DNA of 33,270 bases. It comes from an uncultured Ruminococcus sp. (GTDB lineage: Bacteria > Bacillota > Clostridia > Oscillospirales > Acutalibacteraceae). Location: positions 1-33,270 of the forward strand of contig CACWOX010000026.1 of NCBI GenBank assembly GCA_902762615.1. Reading direction: 5' to 3'. Below, in pieces: positions 7,352 through 15,549 of the stretch. Positions within the stretch are counted from its first letter, which is position 1; every line of letters starts with the position of its first letter. Position numbers and translations under genes: made by a program. The notes beneath the pieces are model-generated. The model did no database searches, was not told the origin of the DNA, and was given only the letters and a program-made list of their open reading frames with translations.

Positions 7352-10300
7352 ATGGCCAGAAAAATGAAAACCATGGACGGCAACAACGCCGTGGCTCACG
7401 TATCCTATGCGTTTACCGACGTTGCTGCCATTTACCCCATCACGCCTTCTTCCGTAATGGCTGATGAAACCGACAAGTATGCCGCAGCAGGCAGAAAGAA
7501 CCTCTTCGGCAGAGAAGTGCAGGTCACAGAAATGCAGTCCGAAGGCGGCGCGGCAGGCGCTGTTCACGGCTCCCTTTCCGCAGGCGCTCTCACCACCACC
7601 TACACCGCTTCTCAGGGCTTGCTCCTTATGATTCCGAACATGTACAAGATGTCCGGTGAGCTGCTCCCCGGCGTTATCCATGTTTCCGCCCGTTCGCTGG
7701 CATTCCACGCACTCTCCATCTTCGGCGACCATTCCGACGTTTACGCCTGCCGTCAGACCGGCTACGCAATGCTCTGCTCCAACAATCCTCAGGAATGTAT
7801 GGACCTCGGCGCTGTGGCTCATCTGGCAGCTATCAAGGGGCGTGTGCCTTTCCTCCATTTCTTCGACGGCTTCCGCACCTCTCACGAGATTCAGAAGATC
7901 GAGACATGGGATTATGAGGATCTCGGCGACATGCTCGACTGGGACGCAGTTGACGCATTCCGCCGCCGTTCTCTCAACCCTGAGCACCCCGTACTCCACG
8001 GCTCCGCTCAGAACCCCGACATCTTCTTCCAGACCAGAGAAGCATGCAACAAGTTCTATGACGCCGTTCCCGGCATTGTCGAGGAATACATGGACAAGGT
8101 GAACGCAAAGATCGGCACCAATTACAAGCCCTTCAACTACTACGGCGCACCCGACGCCGACAAGGTCATCATCGCCATGGGCTCCGTCTGCGACACCATC
8201 GAGGAAACCATCGACTACATGAACGCAGCCGGCAAGAAGTGGGGCGTTGTGGAAGTTCACCTCTACCGTCCGTTCAGCGCAGAGCGTCTGGTTGCCGCTA
8301 TTCCTGACACAGCCAAGTACATCAGCGTTATCGACAGAACCAAGGAGCCCGGCTCCATCGGCGAGCCTCTCTATCTTGATGTTGTGGCTTCCCTTGCAGA
8401 CAGCAAGTTCGCCGGCGTCAAGATGACCTCCGGCCGTTACGGCATCGGTTCCAAGGACACCACTCCCGCACACATCATCGCTATCTACAACAACATGGAC
8501 GCTGCCGACAGCAAGAAGAGATTCACCGTCGGTATCGAGGACGACGTTACCCATCTGTCCCTCAAGGTCAGCGAGAATCCCAACACCACCCCCGAAGGCA
8601 CCATCTGCTGCAAGTTCTGGGGTCTCGGCTCTGACGGTACCGTCGGCGCCAACAAGAACTCCATCAAGATCATCGGCGACCACACCGACATGTACGCACA
8701 GGGCTACTTCTCCTACGACTCCAAGAAGTCGGGCGGTGTAACCGTCAGCCATCTGCGCTTCGGCAAGTCCCCCATCAAGTCCACCTATCTGGTCAACAAG
8801 GCAAACTTCGTCGCCTGCCATAATCCCTCCTATATGGACAAGTACGACATCGTTGAGGATCTCGTTCCCGGCGGAACCTTCCTTCTCAACTGCATCTGGT
8901 CGGGCGAAGAGCTGGAAGCCAACCTCCCCGGCAAGGTCAAGAAGTACATTGCCGACAACAATATCAAGTTCTACACCATCAACGCTATCAAGATCGGTAA
9001 GGAAATCGGTCTGGGCAGCCGCGTGAATACCGTTCTTCAGGCAGCCTTCTTCAAGCTCTCGGGCGTTATCCCGATCGAGGACGCTGTCAAGTTCATGAAG
9101 GACGCCGCCACCAAATCCTACAGCAAGAAGGGCGAAGCCATCGTCAAAATGAACCATGACGCTATCGACGCAGGCGTTGGCGCCATCGTTGAGGTCAAGG
9201 TTCCCGAGGCATGGAAGAACTGCACAGACGACACCAAGGCACATGTTGCCACCGGCAACAGACCCGAGCTGGTCAAGTTCGTCAATGACATTCTCATTCC
9301 TGTCAACGCACAGCAGGGCGACAAGCTGCCCATCTCCACCTTCATGGACAATGTGGACGGCACTCTGCCCCAGGGCTCCGCTGCTTACGAGAAGCGCGGT
9401 ATCGCCGTTGACGTTCCCGAATGGAATTTCGCCAACTGTATCCAGTGTAACTTCTGCTCCATGGTCTGCCCGCACGCGGTTATCCGTCCTGTCGCTATGA
9501 CAGAGGCTGAGGTCGCCGCCGCTCCCGCTGGCACCAAGGCAACCGATATGACCGGTCTGCCCGGCTTCAAGTTCGCTATGACAATTTCCACCCTCGACTG
9601 CACAGGCTGCGGCAGCTGCGTCACCGTATGTCCCGGCAAGAAGGGCGAGAAGGCTCTCACCATGAAGCCCATCGCCACTCAGATGAACGAGCAGGCAGTG
9701 TTCGATTACGCACAGACACTCGACGAGAAGCCTGAGGTTGCCGCCAAGTTCAGCGACGCCACCGTCAAGGGCAGCCAGTTCAAGCAGCCGCTGCTCGAGT
9801 TCTCCGGTGCATGCGCAGGCTGCGGCGAAACTCCTTACGCTAAGCTGATGACACAGCTCTTCGGCGACAGAGCCTACATCGCCAACGCAACAGGCTGTTC
9901 CTCCATCTGGGGCGGTTCCGCACCTTCCACTCCTTACACCGTCAACAAGAAGGGCTATGGTCCGGCATGGGGCAACTCCCTCTTTGAAGATAACGCAGAG
10001 TTCGGTCTCGGCATGAACCTCGCCCAGAGAGCCATCCGCGACAGACTCAAGGAATATGTCGAGAAGGTCGCCGGCTGTGACGAAGCTCCCGCTTCTGTCA
10101 AGGCAGCCGCTGAGGAATACCTCGCGACATTCGACAATTCCGCTACCAACAGAGCCGCTACCGACAAGCTCATCGCAGAGCTGGAGGCAATGGGCACCTG
10201 CGGCGAGACAGTCAAGAAGATCCTTGCTGACAAGGACTTCCTCGCCAAGAAGTCCATGTGGATCTTCGGCGGCGACGGCTGGGCATACGACATCGGCTTC

Positions 10301-10909
10301 GGCGGTCTGGATCACGTCCTCGCTTCCGGTCAGAACGTCAACGTGCTGGTATTCGACACCGAGGTTTACTCCAACACAGGCGGTCAGGCTTCCAAGGCAA
10401 CACCTGTCGGTTCCGTTGCACAGTTCGCGGCAGCAGGTAAGGCCATCAAGAAGAAGGATCTCGCTCAGATCGCTATGAGCTACGGCTATGTCTACGTCGC
10501 ACAGTGCGCTATGGGTGCTGATTACAACCAGACACTCAAGGCATTCCGCGAGGCTGAGGCATACAACGGACCTTCCCTCATCATCTGCTATGCTCCCTGT
10601 ATCAACCACGGCATCAAGGGCGGCATGGGCATCTCCATGACCGAGGAGAAGAAGGCTGTTGCAGCAGGCTACTGGCATATGTTCCGCTTCAATCCCGCTC
10701 TGGCTGATGAGGGCAAGAATCCCTTCACCCTCGACAGCAAGGCACCGAGCGCAAGCTACCGTGACTTCATCATGGGCGAAGTCCGTTACAACGCCCTCAC
10801 CCGCGCATTCCCCGAGAGAGCCGCTCAGCTCTTCGAGAAGGCAGAGAAGTGCGCAGAGGAGAAGTACAACCATCTCGTAACCCTCGAGAAGGTCTACGGC
10901 GAGGAATAA
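7352..10909 (+). CDS. nifJ: Pyruvate:ferredoxin (flavodoxin) oxidoreductase, single chain
   Basis: This 1185-residue cytoplasmic enzyme oxidises pyruvate with CoA to acetyl-CoA and CO2 and reduces ferredoxin, a central step in clostridial fermentation. The N-terminal pyrimidine-binding domain (VAAIYPITPSSVMAD) is followed by domain II, the CoA region and a two-cluster ferredoxin insert, with CIQCNFCSMVCP near 696 and CTGCGSCVTVCP near 750. The proximal cluster and thiamine domain follow, with CAGCGETPY (C821, C824), GDGWAYDIG (~974-982), the EVYSNTGGQASKATP loop and C1083 (APCINHG). Length and all cluster cysteines match full homodimeric PFOR. The start is fixed by AAGGAGG. Strong bias to C-ending codons suggests very high expression. 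Confidence 0.98.
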   Translation: MARKMKTMDGNNAVAHVSYAFTDVAAIYPITPSSVMADETDKYAAAGRKNLFGREVQVTEMQSEGGAAGAVHGSLSAGALTTTYTASQGLLLMIPNMYKMSGELLPGVIHVSARSLAFHALSIFGDHSDVYACRQTGYAMLCSNNPQECMDLGAVAHLAAIKGRVPFLHFFDGFRTSHEIQKIETWDYEDLGDMLDWDAVDAFRRRSLNPEHPVLHGSAQNPDIFFQTREACNKFYDAVPGIVEEYMDKVNAKIGTNYKPFNYYGAPDADKVIIAMGSVCDTIEETIDYMNAAGKKWGVVEVHLYRPFSAERLVAAIPDTAKYISVIDRTKEPGSIGEPLYLDVVASLADSKFAGVKMTSGRYGIGSKDTTPAHIIAIYNNMDAADSKKRFTVGIEDDVTHLSLKVSENPNTTPEGTICCKFWGLGSDGTVGANKNSIKIIGDHTDMYAQGYFSYDSKKSGGVTVSHLRFGKSPIKSTYLVNKANFVACHNPSYMDKYDIVEDLVPGGTFLLNCIWSGEELEANLPGKVKKYIADNNIKFYTINAIKIGKEIGLGSRVNTVLQAAFFKLSGVIPIEDAVKFMKDAATKSYSKKGEAIVKMNHDAIDAGVGAIVEVKVPEAWKNCTDDTKAHVATGNRPELVKFVNDILIPVNAQQGDKLPISTFMDNVDGTLPQGSAAYEKRGIAVDVPEWNFANCIQCNFCSMVCPHAVIRPVAMTEAEVAAAPAGTKATDMTGLPGFKFAMTISTLDCTGCGSCVTVCPGKKGEKALTMKPIATQMNEQAVFDYAQTLDEKPEVAAKFSDATVKGSQFKQPLLEFSGACAGCGETPYAKLMTQLFGDRAYIANATGCSSIWGGSAPSTPYTVNKKGYGPAWGNSLFEDNAEFGLGMNLAQRAIRDRLKEYVEKVAGCDEAPASVKAAAEEYLATFDNSATNRAATDKLIAELEAMGTCGETVKKILADKDFLAKKSMWIFGGDGWAYDIGFGGLDHVLASGQNVNVLVFDTEVYSNTGGQASKATPVGSVAQFAAAGKAIKKKDLAQIAMSYGYVYVAQCAMGADYNQTLKAFREAEAYNGPSLIICYAPCINHGIKGGMGISMTEEKKAVAAGYWHMFRFNPALADEGKNPFTLDSKAPSASYRDFIMGEVRYNALTRAFPERAAQLFEKAEKCAEEKYNHLVTLEKVYGEE

Positions 10910-11075
10910 TTTTTTTCCTTCACATTATTTATCCATCTTATCTTGACAAATAATCAATAAAATCCACGTTTACCGGACTGCTTCGGAAAAAGCCGCTGTG
11001 CCAAGTACGTGCAGAAGGGCATTCCGAAGCCGCCGTGAGCGATGGATTGTCATAATTGTAAAAAACAAAAAACAT
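10910..11075. other. Spacer between convergent nifJ and argB with a long-range stem
   Basis: No gene is supported. GCTTCGGA (10980-10987) can pair with TCCGAAGC (11023-11030) around a 35-base loop that is itself GC-rich, which stands out from the AT-rich surroundings. It may be an intergenic repeat or the foot of a structured transcript end; I do not recognise it. Confidence 0.3.
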
Positions 11076-11128
11076 AACCGCCGCAGTTATCAGCGAAGCA
11101 AGCCGAAAACCGCGACGGTTTTTATTTT
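11076..11128. terminator. Bidirectional terminator between nifJ and argB
   Basis: AACCGCCGC (11076-11084) pairs with GCGACGGTT (11112-11120) with one mismatch. T-rich tracts lie on both outer sides: TTTTTATTTT on the plus side, and ATGTTTTTTGTTTTTT on the minus side. It serves the converging nifJ and argB transcripts. Confidence 0.7.
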
Positions 11129-11187
11129 GTGTTGTGTGTTTTGGATTTTGTATTTTGTGTTGTAAACAGTATTGTGTTTTTGAAAAA

Positions 11188-12078
11188 TCAATAGAACATG
11201 GTGCCAATGCCCTGATCGGTGAACATTTCAATAAGGATCGAGTGCGGAATTCTGCCGTCAATGATATGGGCGCGTCCGACGCCCTGACGAACAGCCTCCA
11301 CACAGCAGTCGATCTTGGGAATCATGCCGCCCGAGATAATGCCCTGCTTTTTGAGCAGCGGAACCTCGCTGACATTCACCACCGGAATAAGCGTGCTCTC
11401 GTCGTCCTTATCTGCAAGGAGTCCGGCGATGTCGGTCATGAGAATGAGCTTGCTCGCCTTGAGCTTGGCAGCAATTTGGGCAGCTGCGGTGTCGGCGTTG
11501 ATGTTGTAGACCTCGCCGCCGTAGCCGCCCGCAATGGTGCTGACAACAGGGGTGTAGCCCTTGTCAATCGCGTCCTGAATCACGCCGGTATTGACCTCCA
11601 CAATCTCGCCGACAAAGCCGAGGTCGTCCTTATTCATCAGCTTTTCCGCCATAAGCATACGTCCGTCCAGACCGCAAAGCCCCAGCGCCTTGCCGCTGTG
11701 GTGCATGAGATGCTGCACAAGGCTCTTGTTGACCTTGCCGGCGAGAACCATCTGCACAATGTCCATTGTCTCCTCGTCGGTGTAGCGCATTCCATTGATG
11801 AATTTGCTCTCCTTGCCAATTTTGTCGAGCATGGCGTTGATTTCGGGACCGCCGCCGTGAACAAGCACGGTGTTGATACCGACCAGTTGCAGCAGCACAA
11901 TGTCGCTCATCACCGCTTCTTTGAGTTCCTCGCTGAGCATGGCGTTGCCGCCGTATTTGACAACAATGGTCTTGCCTGCCCATTTCTGAATGTAGGGAAG
12001 CGCCTGAATGAGCACGTTTGCTCTGTCCTCGGTGGAAATGTTGGACTTGGTCTTTTCGGTATGTTCTATGTCTGTCAT
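11188..12078 (-). CDS. argB: Acetylglutamate kinase
   Basis: This 296-residue cytoplasmic kinase phosphorylates N-acetylglutamate with ATP, the second step of arginine synthesis. The glycine-rich TIVVKYGGNAM (about 36-46), VLVHGGGPEINAML (about 72-85), and a C-terminal region with KLILMTDIAGLL and GGMIPKIDCCVEAVRQGVGRAHIIDGR match the amino-acid kinase fold of ArgB. Length is normal. GGGAG lies about 11 bases before the ATG. It is the last gene of the arginine region and ends at the terminator shared with nifJ. The GVGRAHIIDGR-type C-terminus resembles arginine-sensitive forms, but inhibition is not shown by sequence alone. Confidence 0.97.
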   Translation of the reverse strand: MTDIEHTEKTKSNISTEDRANVLIQALPYIQKWAGKTIVVKYGGNAMLSEELKEAVMSDIVLLQLVGINTVLVHGGGPEINAMLDKIGKESKFINGMRYTDEETMDIVQMVLAGKVNKSLVQHLMHHSGKALGLCGLDGRMLMAEKLMNKDDLGFVGEIVEVNTGVIQDAIDKGYTPVVSTIAGGYGGEVYNINADTAAAQIAAKLKASKLILMTDIAGLLADKDDESTLIPVVNVSEVPLLKKQGIISGGMIPKIDCCVEAVRQGVGRAHIIDGRIPHSILIEMFTDQGIGTMFY

Positions 12079-12120
12079 GGTGAGATTACTCCCTTTTTAC
12101 AATGATGATAATATTTATAC

Positions 12121-12151
12121 GCGTCCGAAAATTCGTCGGACGCATTTTTTT
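12121..12151 (+). terminator. Intrinsic terminator whose T tract is on the plus strand
   Basis: GCGTCCGA (12121-12128) pairs perfectly with TCGGACGC (12136-12143) and is followed by A then T7 (12145-12151) in the plus direction. In the minus direction, in which all neighbouring genes run, the stem is followed only by GTATAAATATT, so termination there would be weak. It lies between the DUF3783 gene and argB. Confidence 0.6.
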
Positions 12152-12177
12152 CAGAATAAATAGAAGAATATGAAAAA

Positions 12178-12558
12178 TCAGCCGTGAAGCTGCCGGTGTT
12201 CCTCGGCAAGCTCCTTGTAAAGCTGCGCCGCGCTCCATGCCATGTTGTGCGGAGTGAGCGTCGCCTTGAGCCAGACCGGAGGTATTCCCATCTCGCGGTA
12301 TGCTTTCAGAAAAATATCCAGCTCGTTAGGTTGAAAGCCGCATATCACCATCATTTCCTGCGCGAAGTCATCGCCGCGATACGGCTCGTTGGTCATCTTA
12401 TAGATGGGTATTCCCGCTAGCGCACCGATGCTTTCTCCGTACTGCGGACGGTATATTTTTATAAGCCGCACATTCAGATTGCCGCAAAGCGTGCGGATGA
12501 GCGAAACTTTGGATTCGTCCATGTTGAACAGGAGCAGTTTTTTATTGGAATTTGGCAC
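12178..12558 (-). CDS. DUF3783 domain protein
   Basis: This 126-residue soluble protein fits DUF3783, a small clostridial family of unknown function. The diagnostic part is the second half: MMVICGFQPNELDIFLKAYREMGIPPVWLKATLTPHNMAWSAAQLYKELAEEH. The start is a GTG at 12558, supported by AAGGAG 9 bases upstream; the first residues are MPNSNKKLLLFNMDE. It follows the PH-like membrane gene by 33 bases and precedes argB by about 100, so it probably belongs to the same minus-strand transcript. No catalytic motif is evident. Confidence 0.85.
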   Translation of the reverse strand: MPNSNKKLLLFNMDESKVSLIRTLCGNLNVRLIKIYRPQYGESIGALAGIPIYKMTNEPYRGDDFAQEMMVICGFQPNELDIFLKAYREMGIPPVWLKATLTPHNMAWSAAQLYKELAEEHRQLHG

Positions 12559-12591
12559 GTTGTCACTCTCCTTGAAATTTTCAAATCATTT

Positions 12592-13092
12592 TTAAACACT
12601 GATCTGCCTGTAATGCAAAGAATTTTTCTCCGCCATTCTCTTCATGCATTCGTCCAGACCCTTTTGCGGGTGGTCTATTGAAATAAATCTGCCCTTGTGC
12701 TTTTTTCTCTGTAGAATGCCCATGCTGTCAAAGTGAACGATCTCTTCATTCGACATTGTATCGGTGGAAATAAAGACAAACTGCCTGACCTGATTGCCCG
12801 ACAGATAGGTGCAAACGCCGACATCGGATATTTTTGATATTTCCATTTGGTTGAAAGCAAAGCACAGCCATTTTTCAGTCACATATTTTTCGTCAATTGT
12901 AACTGTTCTGTGGGCGATTGGCGAACCGATAAATAGTATCAATTCCAAAACCAACAAAAGAATCACACTTGTACTGAAATCTTCCCAATTTTGAATCGGG
13001 CAGATAATGATTAATACTATCCATAAGGCTAATATCAGCAAATGCATGAAAATCATGCCCCAATAGGCTATCGCTGAACCCTTGAATTTCAT
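12592..13092 (-). CDS. Small membrane protein with a PH-like cytoplasmic part
   Basis: The product is 166 residues. Two transmembrane helices (about 10-31 and 41-57) are followed by a soluble segment that begins VTIDEKYVTEKWLCFAFNQMEISKISDVGV. This pattern is common in bacterial PH-like (bPH) membrane proteins. No catalytic residues or specific family can be named. AAAGGAAAGGA lies before the ATG. It sits 35 bases after argJ and 33 before the DUF3783 gene, within the arginine region. Its function is unknown. Confidence 0.75.
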   Translation of the reverse strand: MKFKGSAIAYWGMIFMHLLILALWIVLIIICPIQNWEDFSTSVILLLVLELILFIGSPIAHRTVTIDEKYVTEKWLCFAFNQMEISKISDVGVCTYLSGNQVRQFVFISTDTMSNEEIVHFDSMGILQRKKHKGRFISIDHPQKGLDECMKRMAEKNSLHYRQISV

Positions 13093-13126
13093 ATTGATTC
13101 CTTTCCTTTACTCTTTCTGAAAAAAT

Positions 13127-14398
13127 CTATTTTTTCAGAATATCCCTCAGCTGCTCCGCTCGGTAATCTCCGCTGATTCTCACATAATCGTATGTCAGGT
13201 CGCAACCGTATGCCTCGGCTTTGCCGTCGCCGCTGCCGCAGCTTATGTCAATCATAATCTCGTCGGCAAGCAGTATCTCTTTCGCTCTTGCCTCGTCAAA
13301 ATCAATTCCCGCACCGTTCTGACAGACAATGATTCTCCCCCGTTCCGACACAAACGCCACTTCCACCTGTGAAATGTCACATTTCGCGCCGGAATAGCCT
13401 ATTGCACAGAGCACTCTGCCCCAGTTCGCGTCCGAGCCGAATATCGCCGCCTTGACCAGACTCGAGCATATCACGGACTTGGCGATAATGCGGGCGTTTT
13501 CCTTATCCACCGCACCGTGAACCGTGCAGGTCAGAAGCCGCGTCGAGCCTTCCCCGTCGCGTGCTAATTCGCGGCAGATGGTGATGCAGATTGCCTTCAG
13601 CGCGTGAGTGAAGCGGTCGAAAGCATACCCCTCGCTGTCAATAATGGGATTTCCGGCAAGTCCCGAAGCCATGATTGCCGCAGTGTCGTTGGTGGAGGTG
13701 TCTCCGTCCACTGAAACCATGTTGAAGGTCTGCGGCACCACTTTGGCAAGGGATTTGCGCAGCATTTCGGGCGTTATCGCCGTGTCGGTGGTAATGAAGC
13801 AGAGAATGGTCGCCATGTTCGGGTGAACCATTCCGGATCCTTTCGCCATCGCGCCGAAGCGAACCGTCGTGCCGCAGAGGTCGTATTCAAAGGAAATCTC
13901 CTTGCGGTAGCGGTCGGTGGTGAGTATAGCGTCAGCCGCTTCGCTGCCGCCGTCGTAACGCAGGCGGGAAGCCAGTTCCCCGGCGGAATGGCGTATGGGG
14001 TCGAGATTCAGCGGCTGTCCGATCACGCCTGTGGAAGCCACAATCACGTCCTCGGGGGCAATGTCCATCGCGTCGGCGGCAATGCGGCACATCTCACGCG
14101 CCTTCTGTTCGCCGTCGGCATTGCAGGTATTGGCGTTGCCGCTGTTGCAGATGATGCCCTGCGCCCAACCGTCCGAGATATTTTCCCGCGTAACGGCAAT
14201 GGAAGCGCCTTTTACCAGATTCTGTGTATAAGCTCCCGCAGCAGCGCACCGAACGTCACAGCGAACCATTGCAAGGTCGCGCTTGGTCTTGTTGCGACGC
14301 ATACCGCTGTGGATTCCGGCAGCCTTAAAGCCGAGCGGAGCGGTTATTCCGCCGGGAATAATTCGTGATTTGGAGAGCCTCAGCAGAAATTTTGACAT
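13127..14398 (-). CDS. argJ: Arginine biosynthesis bifunctional protein ArgJ (glutamate N-acetyltransferase)
   Basis: This 423-residue enzyme transfers the acetyl group from N-acetylornithine to glutamate and, in bifunctional forms, can also use acetyl-CoA. Family marks are the N-terminal GGITAPLGFKAAGIHSGM, ICNSGNANTCNADGE (82-96), VIASTGVIGQPL (119-130), and the self-cleavage site KGSGMVHPNMATIL, where the chain would be cut between A196 and T197 to expose the Thr nucleophile. The ending YVRISGDYRAEQ is close to the usual C-terminus with about eight extra residues. AGGTGA lies 6 bases before the ATG. Its presence implies the cyclic acetyl pathway; whether it also uses acetyl-CoA cannot be read from the sequence. 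Confidence 0.96.
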   Translation of the reverse strand: MSKFLLRLSKSRIIPGGITAPLGFKAAGIHSGMRRNKTKRDLAMVRCDVRCAAAGAYTQNLVKGASIAVTRENISDGWAQGIICNSGNANTCNADGEQKAREMCRIAADAMDIAPEDVIVASTGVIGQPLNLDPIRHSAGELASRLRYDGGSEAADAILTTDRYRKEISFEYDLCGTTVRFGAMAKGSGMVHPNMATILCFITTDTAITPEMLRKSLAKVVPQTFNMVSVDGDTSTNDTAAIMASGLAGNPIIDSEGYAFDRFTHALKAICITICRELARDGEGSTRLLTCTVHGAVDKENARIIAKSVICSSLVKAAIFGSDANWGRVLCAIGYSGAKCDISQVEVAFVSERGRIIVCQNGAGIDFDEARAKEILLADEIMIDISCGSGDGKAEAYGCDLTYDYVRISGDYRAEQLRDILKK

Positions 14399-14417
14399 AC
14401 AGTATCACCTAAAAAAC

Positions 14418-14747
14418 TCATTCCTTGTTTATCGGCTTGTCGAGGTCGATTTTTTCATGGCAATCGGGACATTCGTCATGGATGACCGCCGGTATGCCGA
14501 AAAGTGTTGTCTGAACTATTTTCTTGGAGCCGCATTTGGGACAAAACAGATAATCCTTCCCTCTGTGTCCCAATATACTGCAAATAACAGCAATTACAAA
14601 CAGCAATGATATCATTGCAAACAATGTGGAATAGCCGCCATTTACAATAAAACACATCTGAATGAGAAAAATGACGGCGCAATAAAGCGCAAACGCGAGA
14701 AACATAAATAATCTGCGTGAACGAAAATATTCCCTTCTCGATTTCAT
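14418..14747 (-). CDS. Small membrane protein with a C-terminal zinc ribbon
   Basis: The product is 109 residues: a basic N-terminus (MKSRREYFRSRR), two transmembrane helices (about 13-34 and 40-60), then a soluble tail with CPKC (C69, C72) and CPDC (C93, C96) that should bind one zinc. The ATG at 14747 is preceded by GGAGG 11 bases upstream; a TTG at 14753 is possible but too close to that site. It starts 6 bases after the stop of the small decarboxylase-signature gene and ends 19 bases before argJ. No function is known. Confidence 0.7.
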   Translation of the reverse strand: MKSRREYFRSRRLFMFLAFALYCAVIFLIQMCFIVNGGYSTLFAMISLLFVIAVICSILGHRGKDYLFCPKCGSKKIVQTTLFGIPAVIHDECPDCHEKIDLDKPINKE

Positions 14748-14753
14748 ATGCAA

Positions 14754-15029
14754 TCAGTCCTCCGTATATTTTTTGACAAGTGCGAGCAGCAGGGTTGAAA
14801 TAGCCGCGATAATGGTTGACCATGTGGCGACAAATTTCAGGAATGTCTTTACGGGATTGTCGTCATTGGAAATGAATACCGCCGTGGGACCGTCTGCTCC
14901 ACCGATAATTCCCAACCGTTTCTGATCCTTGCCGGTCAGATTTCTTACACCTGTTGCCAGACCAATTGTGCTGAAAAAGCACAGAATCAGCGAGGTGATT
15001 TTTTTGTAAAAGCTTTTAAGTAGATCCAC
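14754..15029 (-). CDS. Short membrane protein with the GIIGGADGPT signature of Na+-pump decarboxylase beta subunits
   Basis: The product is about 91 residues. A first hydrophobic helix (about 11-28) is followed by TGKDQKRLGIIGGADGPTAVFIS (about 32-54) and a second helix (64-86). RLGIIGGADGPTA is the signature of OadB/GcdB/MmdB beta subunits, which are multipass proteins of roughly 370-430 residues; here the rest of such a protein is absent. It is therefore not a complete decarboxylase subunit. GGAG at 15039-15042 supports the GTG at 15029; an ATG at 15044 lies 4 bases after the GNAT stop but has no binding site. Function unknown. Confidence 0.65.
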   Translation of the reverse strand: MDLLKSFYKKITSLILCFFSTIGLATGVRNLTGKDQKRLGIIGGADGPTAVFISNDDNPVKTFLKFVATWSTIIAAISTLLLALVKKYTED

Positions 15030-15047
15030 ATCATCACGCTCCATTCA

Positions 15048-15515
15048 TCACAAAATATGTTCCATGCCTATTTTCTGAGGGACAAGCCCGCAGCTCTCGT
15101 AGAATTTGATGGCGGAGGGATTGCAACTCCACACATTCAGCGTGACGTTGTAGCAGCCGGATTCTTTGGCAAATTGCAGTACGAATTCATACAATTGCCG
15201 CCCGATGTGCTGCCCCCTGCAATGCTCGTCTACGCAGAGGTCGTCTATGTAGAGCGTCTTGATGTCGGTCACACAGGTATCATTCAAATGCTGTTTGAAC
15301 ACGCAGAAGGCGTATCCCTTCACGCCTTCCTCTGCAACCGCGACGAATATCGGACGGCTGTCGTCCCGAATTAATTCCGCAAGCTGTTCCGGGGTGTATT
15401 TTGTACCCTCCGGCTTGAAGAGATCGGGTCTGCCCTGATGATGCACATTACACACCTGCCGCAGCAGTTCGCTGAGCGCCGGAATGTCATTTTGTGAAGC
15501 CCTGCGTATGGTCAT
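15048..15515 (-). CDS. GNAT family N-acetyltransferase
   Basis: This 155-residue cytoplasmic protein has the GNAT fold: MTIRRASQNDIPALSELLRQV at the start, IKTLYIDDLCVDEHCRGQHIGRQLYEFVLQFA as beta4 and the acetyl-CoA loop, and LNVWSCNPSAIKFYESCGLVPQK as the closing motif. The loop reads RGQHIGR, with His where the first Gly of the usual R-x-x-G-x-G is expected, a change seen in some related members. The substrate is unknown. AAAGGAG lies 8 bases before the ATG. It follows argH by 34 bases. It could not be assigned as the arginine-pathway acetylglutamate synthase from sequence. Confidence 0.88.
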   Translation of the reverse strand: MTIRRASQNDIPALSELLRQVCNVHHQGRPDLFKPEGTKYTPEQLAELIRDDSRPIFVAVAEEGVKGYAFCVFKQHLNDTCVTDIKTLYIDDLCVDEHCRGQHIGRQLYEFVLQFAKESGCYNVTLNVWSCNPSAIKFYESCGLVPQKIGMEHIL

Positions 15516-15549
15516 AAAGATAACTCCTTTGGGTTTGGTAAATGGGTAA

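Noticed and set aside
7262-10873. Very long open frame (1203 codons) on the strand opposite nifJ
   Set aside because: It mirrors the codon bias of nifJ; the translation is Val/Leu/Gly/Cys-rich with no known family and no ribosome site.
10938-11303. 121-codon minus-strand frame after argB
   Set aside because: It overlaps the argB end in another frame and crosses the terminator; no family seen.
14754-15044. Functional oxaloacetate decarboxylase beta subunit
   Set aside because: The protein is about a quarter of the needed length and lacks the other membrane segments; alpha and gamma/delta partners are absent.
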